Part shown: piece by piece, positions 42,774 through 51,290 of the stretch
Position numbering within the stretch: position 1 is the first letter of the stretch
How the letters are laid out: each line of letters starts with the position of its first letter
DNA from: Bacillota bacterium
GTDB taxonomy: Bacteria > Bacillota > Clostridia > Lachnospirales > Lachnospiraceae
DNA length: 64,000 nt
Direction of reading: 5' to 3'
Assembly: GCA_023410575.1 (NCBI GenBank)
Contig: JAEYPP010000084.1
Span: forward strand, 53,620-117,619
Program-made: the position numbers and the translations under genes
Notes under the pieces: generated by a model
The model's database searches: none
Seen by the model: only the letters and a program-made list of their open reading frames with translations
Told to the model about the DNA's origin: nothing

Positions 42774-44645
42774 CTAATTTTTAGAATTAACTTTCAATTT
42801 ATTATCAAAAAATACAAATTGATCAATTGTTGACAAAATATCATCAAAAGTCTCTCTTGGTGCTATCGTCACATAATCATTTAACAATCTCGTTAATTGC
42901 TCGCCCTTATATCTACCATAGAAAATATCAAATAAATTGTGACCACGTACATAAATCTTTATATTTTCAAAATTATCCTTTAAATCTTCCTTAGAGTTAA
43001 TCTGTACCCCTGTCGTTTCTAACATTTTCTTTACACTTGAAAGTCGATACAGATACTCTTGATATTTCGCATAGAGGATATTAAAAAAACTATCTTCCGA
43101 TGGTATAACACCAATTTTAGTCATAATATCTGGCTGTAAAAAATAATTTTCAAAAGAATAGTATTTCAGAATAAGTACATTCCGGTCCAAAACTCTAGGT
43201 AGATTATTAGGATCAAATTTCTCGCGATCTCTGTAATATTGGCAAAGCTGTCTTTTTAGCTCCTTCGCATCTTTTCCATCCCCATCACGAATCATCAAAA
43301 AATTATCCTTTAAATATAGCTTATTAATATATTTTAAATTCGCATATGTCTTGATGTTCGTGCAACTATTCGTTGGAATAATTGCGACACGTGACAAATC
43401 TCCATTTTCATTATACATCTCAGAATAATAGTGATTTAGTAAGAGTGGTAAACGACTGCTGTCTTGCTTTCCTTCCACAATGAAAACAAAGCTAACATTC
43501 ATAAAATCATTCGCTGAATAACCTAAATCATTAAGTATCTCGTCAATATTAGTATTTGTTCTTACTGTAGTGTTGTAGTTTTCATCCAGTACTACTTGCT
43601 TTATCTGCTTTGAATTAAAATTGAATAATAAGTTTGGTGAATGCGTAGAAAATATCACCTGATTTTTCTTGCTCAACCGATAAAGAATTTCACTTGCCGT
43701 TTTTACTAGTTGAGGATGAAGATATATTTCTGGGTCTTCCATCATGATAATACTTGGAATTCTCTCTTCTTGACTTGTATATGCTTCTAATAAGGATAAA
43801 ATATAGATACTTTTTGTGCCTGCGCTCATGGTCGATAAAGATCCCTCGGTACCACGTTCGTTATTGACTACTACAGTATCCATCTGAAATAAGGAGTCTA
43901 CATCAAAATTTAGTTCATAGCGTATCTCCTGTTCACGCTCACTATTTCGAGAAAAGTTCTGATTTAACTTTTCTAAAAAGGAATCTACATTCAAATGATA
44001 CAATTTGTGTTCAAGTAACTTTGTCGTCTCAGGTATAGTCAACTCACTTGGTGTCTTTTTTTCGATAACTCCAATGCATTGAAAACAATGATTGCATGTT
44101 TTCATCTGATCAAAAAGACATATATTCTGTCGCAAATTAGATAAAGCCTCTTCTCCTTGTGAAAAAAAGATATCATTTTGGATTTCCTCAATGTTTCTGG
44201 AGTGATCGATATAATGTATTTTAGGAAGTATCTTACTTATGTAGGAGTTATTTTTACTATACTCATCGGAATAACGGATTACTCCATCTCGATTAACAGA
44301 ACAGGTAAAGGTTAATAACCCATCATGAAAGGATGGTAACTTTCTCTTAAAATCAGCGAACCATGTTTCATAGCGTTTGTATTTACTAACAATTCCATGC
44401 TGGTGAAAAAGTTGTAAGTCCTCTTGCGTAATTTCGAGTGTCATTCTTATCTTAATATTGCCTTCTTTCGCATAAAAATCGGATGGCTTTATCTGATGCT
44501 GTTGTGTCACAGTAAGTATTGCATCTAGAATGACCGTCTTACCTGTACTATTCTTACCAACGATAATGAATGCTTTTTCGATATTGGATATTGAAAGGTT
44601 ACAAATTGATTTGAAGTTTTTAATTTCTATCTCTTTAATCTGCAT
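42774..44645 (-). CDS. OLD-family ATP-dependent nuclease-like protein (AAA ATPase plus TOPRIM)
   Basis: The 623 residues begin with an ABC/SMC-type half (IKNFKSICNLSI, then Walker A IVGKNSTGKTVI near 27-38). The signature is TMSAGTKSIYILSLLEA, Walker B is PSIIMMEDPEIYLHPQ, and the switch is VIFSTHSPNLL. A TOPRIM-like domain follows: FIVEGKQDSSRLPLLL near 418-433 and MIRDGDGKDAKELK near 480-493, matching the acidic E and DxD-type residues. A four-cysteine-like cluster CNHCFQC (near 183-189) within the ATPase half may bind zinc. Members act in phage defence or DNA repair. No partner gene (for example a UvrD-like Gabija helicase) is adjacent, so it is a solitary OLD protein. Confidence 0.82.
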   Translation of the reverse strand: MQIKEIEIKNFKSICNLSISNIEKAFIIVGKNSTGKTVILDAILTVTQQHQIKPSDFYAKEGNIKIRMTLEITQEDLQLFHQHGIVSKYKRYETWFADFKRKLPSFHDGLLTFTCSVNRDGVIRYSDEYSKNNSYISKILPKIHYIDHSRNIEEIQNDIFFSQGEEALSNLRQNICLFDQMKTCNHCFQCIGVIEKKTPSELTIPETTKLLEHKLYHLNVDSFLEKLNQNFSRNSEREQEIRYELNFDVDSLFQMDTVVVNNERGTEGSLSTMSAGTKSIYILSLLEAYTSQEERIPSIIMMEDPEIYLHPQLVKTASEILYRLSKKNQVIFSTHSPNLLFNFNSKQIKQVVLDENYNTTVRTNTNIDEILNDLGYSANDFMNVSFVFIVEGKQDSSRLPLLLNHYYSEMYNENGDLSRVAIIPTNSCTNIKTYANLKYINKLYLKDNFLMIRDGDGKDAKELKRQLCQYYRDREKFDPNNLPRVLDRNVLILKYYSFENYFLQPDIMTKIGVIPSEDSFFNILYAKYQEYLYRLSSVKKMLETTGVQINSKEDLKDNFENIKIYVRGHNLFDIFYGRYKGEQLTRLLNDYVTIAPRETFDDILSTIDQFVFFDNKLKVNSKN

Positions 44646-44801
44646 GGGTCCACCTTACTCCTAATAATTTTTCTCATATTTCTTTCATTCTATCACAATT
44701 TATAGTATATTGTGTAGTATAAGAAACAAATCACCCTAATAAATTAATAATACATGGTGAATATTATATTATTTGATTTGACCATTCAATAAGGGGGAAG
44801 T

Positions 44802-45488
44802 ATGAATTCAGATAATTATCTAGAAAACTTAAAGAAACTTCCATTTTATGACCACCTCTCAAAACAAGAGCGTGAACTTTTACATCAGCAGACTTCTATA
44901 ATAAATTATCCTAAGAATTCTATCCTTTACAGTAATTCCATGGAATGTTTAGGTGTTATTCTAGTATTAAAGGGTTGTCTGCGCACCTATATGCTATCAG
45001 AACAAGGGAAAGATATTACCCTGTATCGCCTCTATCCTAATGACACCTGTATTTTATCTGCTTCCTGTTTACTAAGAAATATCACATTTGATGTAACAGT
45101 TGAAGCAGAAGAAGATTCTACCGCATTGCTTCTAAACGCTAGTATGTTTCAAAAACTAATGCAATCTAACGTTTATGTTGAAAATTTCTCATATAAGATA
45201 ACAATCGATAAGTTTTCTGCTGTTATGTGGACCATGGAACAGATACTATTTATGAGCATTGACCAACGACTCGCAGTATTTTTGCTTGATGAATCTATAA
45301 AGTTAAAAAGCGATACACTGAATCTAACGCATGCACAGATTGCAAAATACATGGGATCTGCCCGTGAGGTAGTATCTCGAATGCTTAAAACATTTGAAGC
45401 GGACGGTATCCTTACTCTATCTCGTAATAACATCGTATTAGTAGATAAGAAACGTTTAAAAAATATTACAATGACATCTCGTAGTTAG
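44802..45488 (+). CDS. Crp/Fnr-family transcriptional regulator
   Basis: The ATG at 44802 follows AAGGGGGAAGT. Residues 15-130 are a cyclic-nucleotide-binding-like beta barrel (ILYSNSMECLGVILVLKGCLRTYM). The C-terminal winged helix is LTHAQIAKYMGSAREVVSRMLKTFEADGIL near 175-205. The protein has scattered cysteines but not the N-terminal cluster of E. coli FNR, so an Fe-S cofactor is unproven. It is convergent with the thioredoxin gene, which may hint at redox or anaerobic control, but its targets are unknown. Confidence 0.9.
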   Translation: MNSDNYLENLKKLPFYDHLSKQERELLHQQTSIINYPKNSILYSNSMECLGVILVLKGCLRTYMLSEQGKDITLYRLYPNDTCILSASCLLRNITFDVTVEAEEDSTALLLNASMFQKLMQSNVYVENFSYKITIDKFSAVMWTMEQILFMSIDQRLAVFLLDESIKLKSDTLNLTHAQIAKYMGSAREVVSRMLKTFEADGILTLSRNNIVLVDKKRLKNITMTSRS

Positions 45489-45501
45489 AAATTATCTCAT
45501 T

Positions 45502-45566
45502 ATAAATGACAATTTTGTATGGAGCTATTTTATCTTATACAGCCCATCACAAAACTGTCATTTCTT
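45502..45566. terminator. Bidirectional terminator between regulator and trxA
   Basis: AAATGACAATTTTGT pairs with ACAAAACTGTCATTT (one bulge) across a 35-base loop. It lies between convergent genes and is T-rich on the plus side. Confidence 0.7.
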
Positions 45567-45572
45567 TTATAG

Positions 45573-45887
45573 CTATTTAAGTTCTAACATGGATAAGATT
45601 TCATTTTTAGATCTTAATCCAACAATCTTTTTCACAATATTCCCTTGCTGTACTACCTGAAGAGTTGGGATACTCATAATACTATGTTGCTCAACGAGTT
45701 CTGGTTCTTCATCAACATTAATTTTACATATCTTAACTTCCGGATCCTCTTTTGCAATCTGGTCAAGTATTGGGGATAACATCTTACATGGTCCACACCA
45801 CGGAGCCCAGAAATCTAATAAAACGACCTTTTCCTCCTTTAAAACTTCTTTTTCAAAACTGTCTTTCGTTACATGTAAAATACTCAT
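45573..45887 (-). CDS. trxA: Thioredoxin
   Basis: The start chosen is the ATG at 45887, placed after GAAGGAGGACGAAATT; the longer frame adds only MKEDEI from that ribosome binding site. The 104 residues are the standard thioredoxin fold with FWAPWCGPCKMLSP (redox cysteines C31 and C34) and the cis-proline in SIPTLQV. It reduces protein disulfides in the cytoplasm, normally with thioredoxin reductase, which is not in this window. Confidence 0.96.
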   Translation of the reverse strand: MSILHVTKDSFEKEVLKEEKVVLLDFWAPWCGPCKMLSPILDQIAKEDPEVKICKINVDEEPELVEQHSIMSIPTLQVVQQGNIVKKIVGLRSKNEILSMLELK

Positions 45888-46044
45888 AATTTCGTCCTCC
45901 TTCATCGAATTATATTCCTAAATTATCTATTCTTTCTTATATTTGGTATTAGTTGTTATCGTTAGTATAGTCTATTTAAAGTAGTTTTTCTGTGACTAAG
46001 TCACAAAAAAACAAAGAATTTTTTAATTCAAAGGTAATAAAAAT

Positions 46045-46120
46045 AGGGGCTTCGTACTAGCGAATATTGTATAAACGAATGAAGGGCGATGGTATTTTTC
46101 GGAGTGCCTTACAAGTCCCT
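46045..46120. repeat. Half copy of the large palindromic element (family copy 3)
   Basis: About 75 bases match the left half of 28749-28920, including AGGGGCT at the end, CTAGC-GAATATTG, GAAGGGCGATGGTATTTTTC and GGAGTGCCTTACAAGTCCC. The right half is missing. The match ends at the stop codon of the aminotransferase gene, so the element lost its right half, or inserted at the gene end. Confidence 0.7.
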
Positions 46121-47286
46121 CACATAACAGAAGCTAATCGTCGAATTCCCTCATAAATCATCTCTTCATCAGCATTCGTATAGTTTAAACGCATTGTCCT
46201 TACCGACTGATTGTCCGTATAGAATGGATTTCCAGGAACAAATGCAACCTTTTTCTCAATTGCTCGTTCAAACAATGCGTCAGAATACATTCCCTCTGGT
46301 AAGGTAGCCCACATAAACATTCCGCCCTCTGGTTTTGTATAAGCTACTTCACTTGGAAAATACTGCGTAATGGCGTTTATCATAGCAGTACTTTGTTGTA
46401 AATATAATTTTTTTATTTTTTCAATATGACTTTGTAGATCATAATGAGTTAAATAATCATAAATTGTACATTGTCCAAAGTAATTCGTATGTAAATCCGA
46501 AGCCTGCTTTGCGGTAACTAAATGTCCTATCATCTCTTTATTTTTCGTACAAATCCAACCAATTCTCATTCCAGGTGTGATAATCTTAGAGATTGTTCCA
46601 AAGATGATACTTTTCTCCAAATCATACGTAGCGATGTATGGTGCATCTTCTCCAGAAAAACGTAATTCCCCATAAGGATCGTCCTCAATTAAAAATGTAT
46701 TGCGCCCCCTCATAACTTGAGCAACCAACTTACGATTGTTCTTTGTATAGGTAAGGCCTGTTGGATTTTGAAAATTAGGAACTGTATATAAAAATTTAAC
46801 ATCATTCTCATCTAAAGTCTTCTTAAGGTCTTCGATATTAAGACCTTCGTTCGTCAATTCCACTCCTACGAATTTTGGTTGAAACATAGAGAATGCTTGA
46901 ATTGCACCTAAATAACCTGGTATCTCAACACCAACCACATCGTTCTCGTTAATTAGCACCTTTCCAACTAGATCTAGAGCTTGTTGAGAGCCTGTTGTAA
47001 TGAGAATATCATCTGCGGTTACATCCAACCCGTATGATGTTACATAGCGATTTGCTATCAATTCACGTAAACCTTGATGTCCCTCTGTTGTAGCATATTG
47101 AAATGCACTATCTCCCTGCTCGGTAATGACACGATTCATAGAAGCTCTTAACTCTTCTTTTGGAAATGAGATAGGATTCGGCAATCCTCCGGCAAAGGAA
47201 ATTATTTCTTTGTCTTGAACTACTTTTAAAATTTCTCTGATAAATGATTTTTTTGTGTTTAGAATTCGATTCGTATAGATATCCAT
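46120..47286 (-). CDS. PLP-dependent aminotransferase (class I/II, LysN/2-aminoadipate-like)
   Basis: The start chosen is the ATG at 47286 behind AAAGGAAAAAATT; the longer frame to 47382 overlaps the regulator gene and lacks homologous content. The 388 residues fit fold type I: IISFAGGLPNPISFP near 28-42, FQYATTEGHQGLRELIA, TTGSQQALDLV, PNFQNPTGLTY, EDDPYGELRF and the PLP lysine in GTISKIITPGMRIGW. It is 19 bases downstream of the MocR gene, whose C-terminal half is homologous. Its substrate is unknown, perhaps an aromatic or branched amino acid or 2-aminoadipate. Confidence 0.92.
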   Translation of the reverse strand: MDIYTNRILNTKKSFIREILKVVQDKEIISFAGGLPNPISFPKEELRASMNRVITEQGDSAFQYATTEGHQGLRELIANRYVTSYGLDVTADDILITTGSQQALDLVGKVLINENDVVGVEIPGYLGAIQAFSMFQPKFVGVELTNEGLNIEDLKKTLDENDVKFLYTVPNFQNPTGLTYTKNNRKLVAQVMRGRNTFLIEDDPYGELRFSGEDAPYIATYDLEKSIIFGTISKIITPGMRIGWICTKNKEMIGHLVTAKQASDLHTNYFGQCTIYDYLTHYDLQSHIEKIKKLYLQQSTAMINAITQYFPSEVAYTKPEGGMFMWATLPEGMYSDALFERAIEKKVAFVPGNPFYTDNQSVRTMRLNYTNADEEMIYEGIRRLASVM

Positions 47287-47305
47287 AATTTTTTCCTTTC
47301 GCCTG

Positions 47306-48826
47306 CTAATATAGGGGAACAAACTCACTACTGCGTATTTGTTCTTTTTCTTTTTCTTTGCTAAGCAAAGCTGTTTCTTCACAGATTACCTTAATTCCTT
47401 CTTGAATCTGCTCATTCTTTGGATATGAAAAATTAAGTCGTATGTAATGATCCCCTTCCTCGGATAAGAAAAAAGATAATCCAGGCATAAAGGAGACTTT
47501 TCGTTTTAGTGTATGTTCTAACAGCTTTGTTGCACTGACATTCTCAGGTAAATGACACCAAATATATATACCTCCTCTTGGCTTAGAAAATGTCATTCCC
47601 TCTGGTGCGTATTTTAATAGTTCCTCATACATTATGTCTCTTTTTTGCTTGTTCCGCGCACATACATCAGACAAATAGGTATCATGATTATTCGTTGATA
47701 AGTATTTTTCTACTAACCATTGTGAAATACTATTAGGATGTAAATCTTCTCCCTGACGTACTAACGAACACGACTCAATTATCCTTTTATGTGCTACCAT
47801 ATATCCCAAACGTAAACCTGGACTTATACATTTTGAAAAAGTTTTTAAATAAATCACATGACCACTCTTATCAATCGATGCTAAAGTTGGTAATTCCTCA
47901 TTATCATAATGAAATTCTCCATAGGCATCATCCTCTAGAATGATAATATCATGCTTTTGAGCCAGCTCTACCAATTTTTTTCTTCGTATGAAACTCATAC
48001 AGACGGAAGAAGGATTTTGATAATTTGGCATCGTATAAATCATTTTTGGATGATAACGCTTCAATAATTGTTCTAATTGCTCCAGTTGCATTCCATCCTG
48101 GTCAGTTGCAACCTCCATAATACGAGCTCCAGCAGCTCGAAAGCTCTGTAATCCCAAGAAGTAAGAAGGTGCCTCTACCACGACGATATCTCCCGGTTCA
48201 ATTAATACTCTTGTAGCTAGGTCAATTCCTTGCTGTGAACCACTTATGACCATAACTTGCTCCAAAAGACAAGGCAATCCCCTTTTTCGTGTCATATTGG
48301 CGATCATATTACGAAGTGATTGGTACCCACCAATTGGTCCTATTGTTAATGCTTTGCAACTTGGATCAGTTGCTACTTCCTTGGCAAGTTCGTCAAATGG
48401 AAGGTGCGGTCTGTCCTCCACATTGGCAATACCTAATCCAAAAGAGATGACATTCTTAGGATCAATTAATGGTAATGATTCTCGTAATAAAAGATTATCA
48501 AATTCTCGTACTTGCACATTAAACAACTGACTCCAGCATGGTTCTCTTGTCACTACTGTCTTCACTTCTTCATCGTTATCTTCTTTTTCTATGTTTGAAA
48601 CGATAGTACCTCTGCCAATTTGTGCTTCTATGTAACCTTCTTTTTTAAGCATATCGTAAGCATTTAAGATCGTACTGCGGTTAACTCCTAGCTGCAGTGC
48701 CAATTTTCTTTCTGGTAAAAGTAACATTCCAGGTAATAATTCTTTTGATATAATTTTTGTTTTAATCTGCTCTGCAATTTGTACATAAACTGGCATTTTT
48801 ATTTTTTTATCTAGAAGAATTTCCAT
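47306..48826 (-). CDS. MocR-family regulator (GntR winged helix fused to aminotransferase domain)
   Basis: The start chosen is the ATG at 48826 after AAAGGAAGATC. Residues 1-75 form a GntR-type winged helix (VYVQIAEQIKTKIISKELLPG, then LALQLGVNRSTILNAYDMLKKEGYIE). A linker leads to an aminotransferase-like domain from about 110 with GLGIANVEDRPHLPF, VISGSQQGIDLATR, PNYQNPSSVC, EDDAYGEFHY and the PLP lysine in TFSKCISPGLRLGY. MocR proteins sense PLP or an amino compound through this domain. It forms an operon with the following aminotransferase, which it probably controls along with itself. Confidence 0.93.
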   Translation of the reverse strand: MEILLDKKIKMPVYVQIAEQIKTKIISKELLPGMLLLPERKLALQLGVNRSTILNAYDMLKKEGYIEAQIGRGTIVSNIEKEDNDEEVKTVVTREPCWSQLFNVQVREFDNLLLRESLPLIDPKNVISFGLGIANVEDRPHLPFDELAKEVATDPSCKALTIGPIGGYQSLRNMIANMTRKRGLPCLLEQVMVISGSQQGIDLATRVLIEPGDIVVVEAPSYFLGLQSFRAAGARIMEVATDQDGMQLEQLEQLLKRYHPKMIYTMPNYQNPSSVCMSFIRRKKLVELAQKHDIIILEDDAYGEFHYDNEELPTLASIDKSGHVIYLKTFSKCISPGLRLGYMVAHKRIIESCSLVRQGEDLHPNSISQWLVEKYLSTNNHDTYLSDVCARNKQKRDIMYEELLKYAPEGMTFSKPRGGIYIWCHLPENVSATKLLEHTLKRKVSFMPGLSFFLSEEGDHYIRLNFSYPKNEQIQEGIKVICEETALLSKEKEKEQIRSSEFVPLY

Positions 48827-48868
48827 ATGGTTGATCTTCCTTTCATAGCTATTGCCTAATATTAGCAA

Positions 48869-48919
48869 AATTGGTTGATGAAATCAACATCCAATTTTTC
48901 CATTAAGGCCCAACCAATT
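48869..48919. promoter_or_regulatory. Candidate MocR operator
   Basis: AATTGGTTG (48869-48877) and CAACCAATT (48911-48919) form an inverted repeat with a long spacing. Inside it GTTGATGAAATCAAC (48874-48888) is a second palindrome. The site lies just upstream of the MocR gene, where autoregulation would be expected. Confidence 0.45.
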
Positions 48920-49217
48920 CTAGAGGCATTCATCTTGCGCAAATCGAGACGATATCACATGTTTTTGAATTCTTCTGTTCTCTCATTCTTCTCTTTCTCT
49001 ATCCATATACTTCCATCTTTGTTCGATTTACAATGTTTTACCATTGAATTCTTTGCTTATTTTCATTAACATTGGAACGAACAAAAGATACCCCAAATGA
49101 GGGGTTAATTCTCGAAAGATATCTAAATTCCAGTAATTCACTCCTGATAGCCTAAGTAATTCTAAGTAACTCGTAAATCTGGCTTCACCTGAAGTTCACC
49201 AAAGAAAGGAGTCTAAC
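48920..49217. other. Intergenic region between the MocR operon and ccdA
   Basis: AT-rich divergent promoter region of about 300 bases. A short hairpin ACCCC-AAATGA-GGGGT lies near 49091-49107. No open frame with a ribosome binding site was seen. Confidence 0.35.
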
Positions 49218-49892
49218 ATGGAATATCTAATTTCATTTTTAGAGGGCATTATTACATTTGTATCACCTTGCCTCCTTCCAATGTTACCTCTCTACATTAC
49301 TTACATTGCAGGCCGTCCTTCGGAAAGGTCAAAAAATTCTACGTTAATCTCTTCCCTCGGATTTGTGACCGGTTTTTCCATTACATTTATCCTAATGGGA
49401 GCACTTTCTGGTACCATTGGACGATTTCTGATTCGTTATCAGAGTACCATTAATGTTATATCTGGATGCATCATTATTGCATTCGGATTAAGTTACCTTG
49501 GAGTTTTTAAAATTAAACTCTTTCATGGTGCGAACCGTTTATCAGCAGTTGAGAAGAAAAAGGGCTTTTTCTCATCCATTCTGTTTGGAATCATTTTTTC
49601 GGTTGGTTGGACACCATGTGTCGGTACATTTTTAGGCTCTGCTCTTGTTATGGCAGCACAAACTGGAAGTGCAACGAAAGGGGTTTTCATGCTGGCATTT
49701 TATGCCCTTGGACTAGGAATTCCATTCATCTTAAGCTCTGTACTCATTAACCAGCTTAAAGATGCATTTGACTTTATTAAACGTAACTATAAAATTATAA
49801 ACGCAATTGCTGGAGCACTTTTAATCCTGATTGGAGTTCTAATGATTGTGGGTATTTACCAGAGATTTGTTTCCATGATTGCATTCTCATAA
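49218..49892 (+). CDS. ccdA: CcdA/DsbD-type thiol-disulfide transmembrane transporter
   Basis: The ATG at 49218 follows AAAGGAGTC. The 224-residue protein has six membrane segments and the two conserved redox cysteines of CcdA: FVSPCLLPMLPLYITY (C18) and SVGWTPCVGTFLGSAL (near residue 134). It carries reducing power from cytoplasmic thioredoxin across the membrane. The gene 25 bases downstream encodes an exported thioredoxin-fold protein, the expected partner outside the membrane. Confidence 0.93.
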   Translation: MEYLISFLEGIITFVSPCLLPMLPLYITYIAGRPSERSKNSTLISSLGFVTGFSITFILMGALSGTIGRFLIRYQSTINVISGCIIIAFGLSYLGVFKIKLFHGANRLSAVEKKKGFFSSILFGIIFSVGWTPCVGTFLGSALVMAAQTGSATKGVFMLAFYALGLGIPFILSSVLINQLKDAFDFIKRNYKIINAIAGALLILIGVLMIVGIYQRFVSMIAFS

Positions 49893-49916
49893 TCATGGAA
49901 TAAAAAGGAGAGTAAA

Positions 49917-50936
49917 ATGAATAAAAAGAAGTCACTTATACTAGCAGTTGGACTTGTTGGACTAATCCTAGGTTCCACCTTACTATACAATGTTTTAGCT
50001 AAGAACTATGAAGAAAATCAAGATAATATCATTGAGCAAAATCAGCTTGAGTCAGAAGAAATAGCTGCAAAAGACGTAACAAGTAAAGAGCTTGAAACCA
50101 AAACTTCCGATGGAGAAGTAATTATAGATGACTCGAAAGAAGATGACTTAACATCAATGGATTCTGAAGTTTCTTCTGATACAGAATCTCCAAGCGATTC
50201 TACATCAACTTCATCTAAAGAAGAGGTAGTTTCACCTACTCAAGGTGCATCTACTCCTAATGCAGATACAACTGCATCAAACCAAGATACAACTACTCCA
50301 AACCAAAACGCAACTGCTCCAAGCCAAGGTACTACTGCTCCTAGCCAAGGCAGTTCTGCTCCTAATCAAGGGATAACGAGTGCACCAGAGCAAGAAGAAA
50401 CACCTACGAAACCAACAATCGGAGTAACTACTCCTACCAACGTTCCTACCAAGGCTCCTACTAGTACTCCTGCTCCAACTGCAACTCCTACACCAACAAA
50501 AACTCCAACAAAGGTAAATACAGCTCCTGATTTTACGGTTCAGACTTACTCTGGAAATAAAGTTTCCTTAAGTAGTAATTTTGGAAAACCAATCGTCGTA
50601 AATTTCTGGGCAAGTTGGTGTGGTCCATGTAAGTCAGAAATGCCAGACTTCAATGCTATTTACAAAGAATACAAAGATAAAGTTGTATTTATGATGGTCG
50701 ATATGGTTGACGGAATGCGAGAAACAAAAGCAGATGGTTACAATTATGTAACGAGTCAAGGTTTCTCCTTCCCAGTTTATTACGATGTAAATCAGAGTGC
50801 AGCTTATGCTTATGGTATCACTTCTTACCCAACGACTTACTTTATTGATGCCAATGGTAATGTTTCTACCTACAGCAAAGGCGCCATGTCCGCAAGCACA
50901 TTACGAAATAAAATCAACCAATTAATCAACGAGTAA
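49917..50936 (+). CDS. Membrane-anchored TlpA/ResA-like thiol-disulfide oxidoreductase with long Ser/Thr/Pro linker
   Basis: The 339-residue protein begins with a membrane anchor (LILAVGLVGLILGSTLLY, 6-23) without a lipobox. Residues about 35-200 form a low-complexity linker: acidic first, then repeats of the form (A/T)-P-(S/N)-Q-(G/D/N), then TPTP/KTPT runs. The TlpA-like domain runs from about 203 (APDFTVQTYSGNKVSLSSNF) with NFWASWCGPCKSEMP (C235, C238) and the cis-proline in SYPTTYFID. It probably reduces surface proteins, with electrons from CcdA. The linker of about 165 residues should let the domain reach through the cell wall. Confidence 0.9.
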   Translation: MNKKKSLILAVGLVGLILGSTLLYNVLAKNYEENQDNIIEQNQLESEEIAAKDVTSKELETKTSDGEVIIDDSKEDDLTSMDSEVSSDTESPSDSTSTSSKEEVVSPTQGASTPNADTTASNQDTTTPNQNATAPSQGTTAPSQGSSAPNQGITSAPEQEETPTKPTIGVTTPTNVPTKAPTSTPAPTATPTPTKTPTKVNTAPDFTVQTYSGNKVSLSSNFGKPIVVNFWASWCGPCKSEMPDFNAIYKEYKDKVVFMMVDMVDGMRETKADGYNYVTSQGFSFPVYYDVNQSAAYAYGITSYPTTYFIDANGNVSTYSKGAMSASTLRNKINQLINE

Positions 50937-51054
50937 GAATATTGAAAGTACTCCTTGTAACAGCCATAAATTTATGTGGATATCATGTTAGCATCAAAAT
51001 ATAGATAACTCTAGCTTAACAAACCTACCCATATAAATATTCCAAAAATTTATA

Positions 51055-51083
51055 TTGACATCCCTAAAAAATACTGATATAGT
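51055..51083 (+). promoter_or_regulatory. Promoter of the TPP riboswitch-thiT transcript
   Basis: TTGACA (51055-51060) and TATAGT (51078-51083) with a 17-base spacer. About 65 bases of leader with a GGTATC/GATACC inverted repeat (about 51090-51142) precede the riboswitch. Confidence 0.8.
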
Positions 51084-51154
51084 ATCGGTGGTATCTCAAA
51101 TAAGCAAATTTTACCATTTTCTTGTTTGAAAAATTCGATACCATAATCAAATAT

Positions 51155-51245
51155 CGTATTGCTAGGGGTGCCATATGGCTGAGAAGTAAATTATTACTGA
51201 CCCTTATTACTTGATCCAGATTATACTGGCGTAAGGAAGCGTAAC
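51155..51245 (+). ncRNA. TPP riboswitch (THI element)
   Basis: The conserved parts are in order: TAGGGGTGCC, then GGCTGAGAA, ACCC, TTGATCCAG, and CTGGCGTAAGGAAGC. This is the consensus for the aptamer that binds thiamin pyrophosphate. It precedes a thiamine transporter gene. Confidence 0.95.
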
Positions 51246-51290
51246 ATCCTCTTTAGCAATTCTATATTAGATTGAAAGGGGGATTTTTTT
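51246..51290 (+). terminator. Expression platform of the TPP riboswitch
   Basis: ATCCTCTTT (51246-51254) can pair with AAAGGGGGAT (51275-51284) in nine pairs including two G-U. A run of seven T follows and ends at the ATG. The 3' arm holds the Shine-Dalgarno sequence, so the hairpin could both terminate transcription and hide the ribosome binding site. Confidence 0.65.

Noticed and set aside
42774..44645. Gabija-type defence system
   Set aside because: Only the OLD-like gene is present; no UvrD/PcrA-like helicase gene lies next to it on either side.
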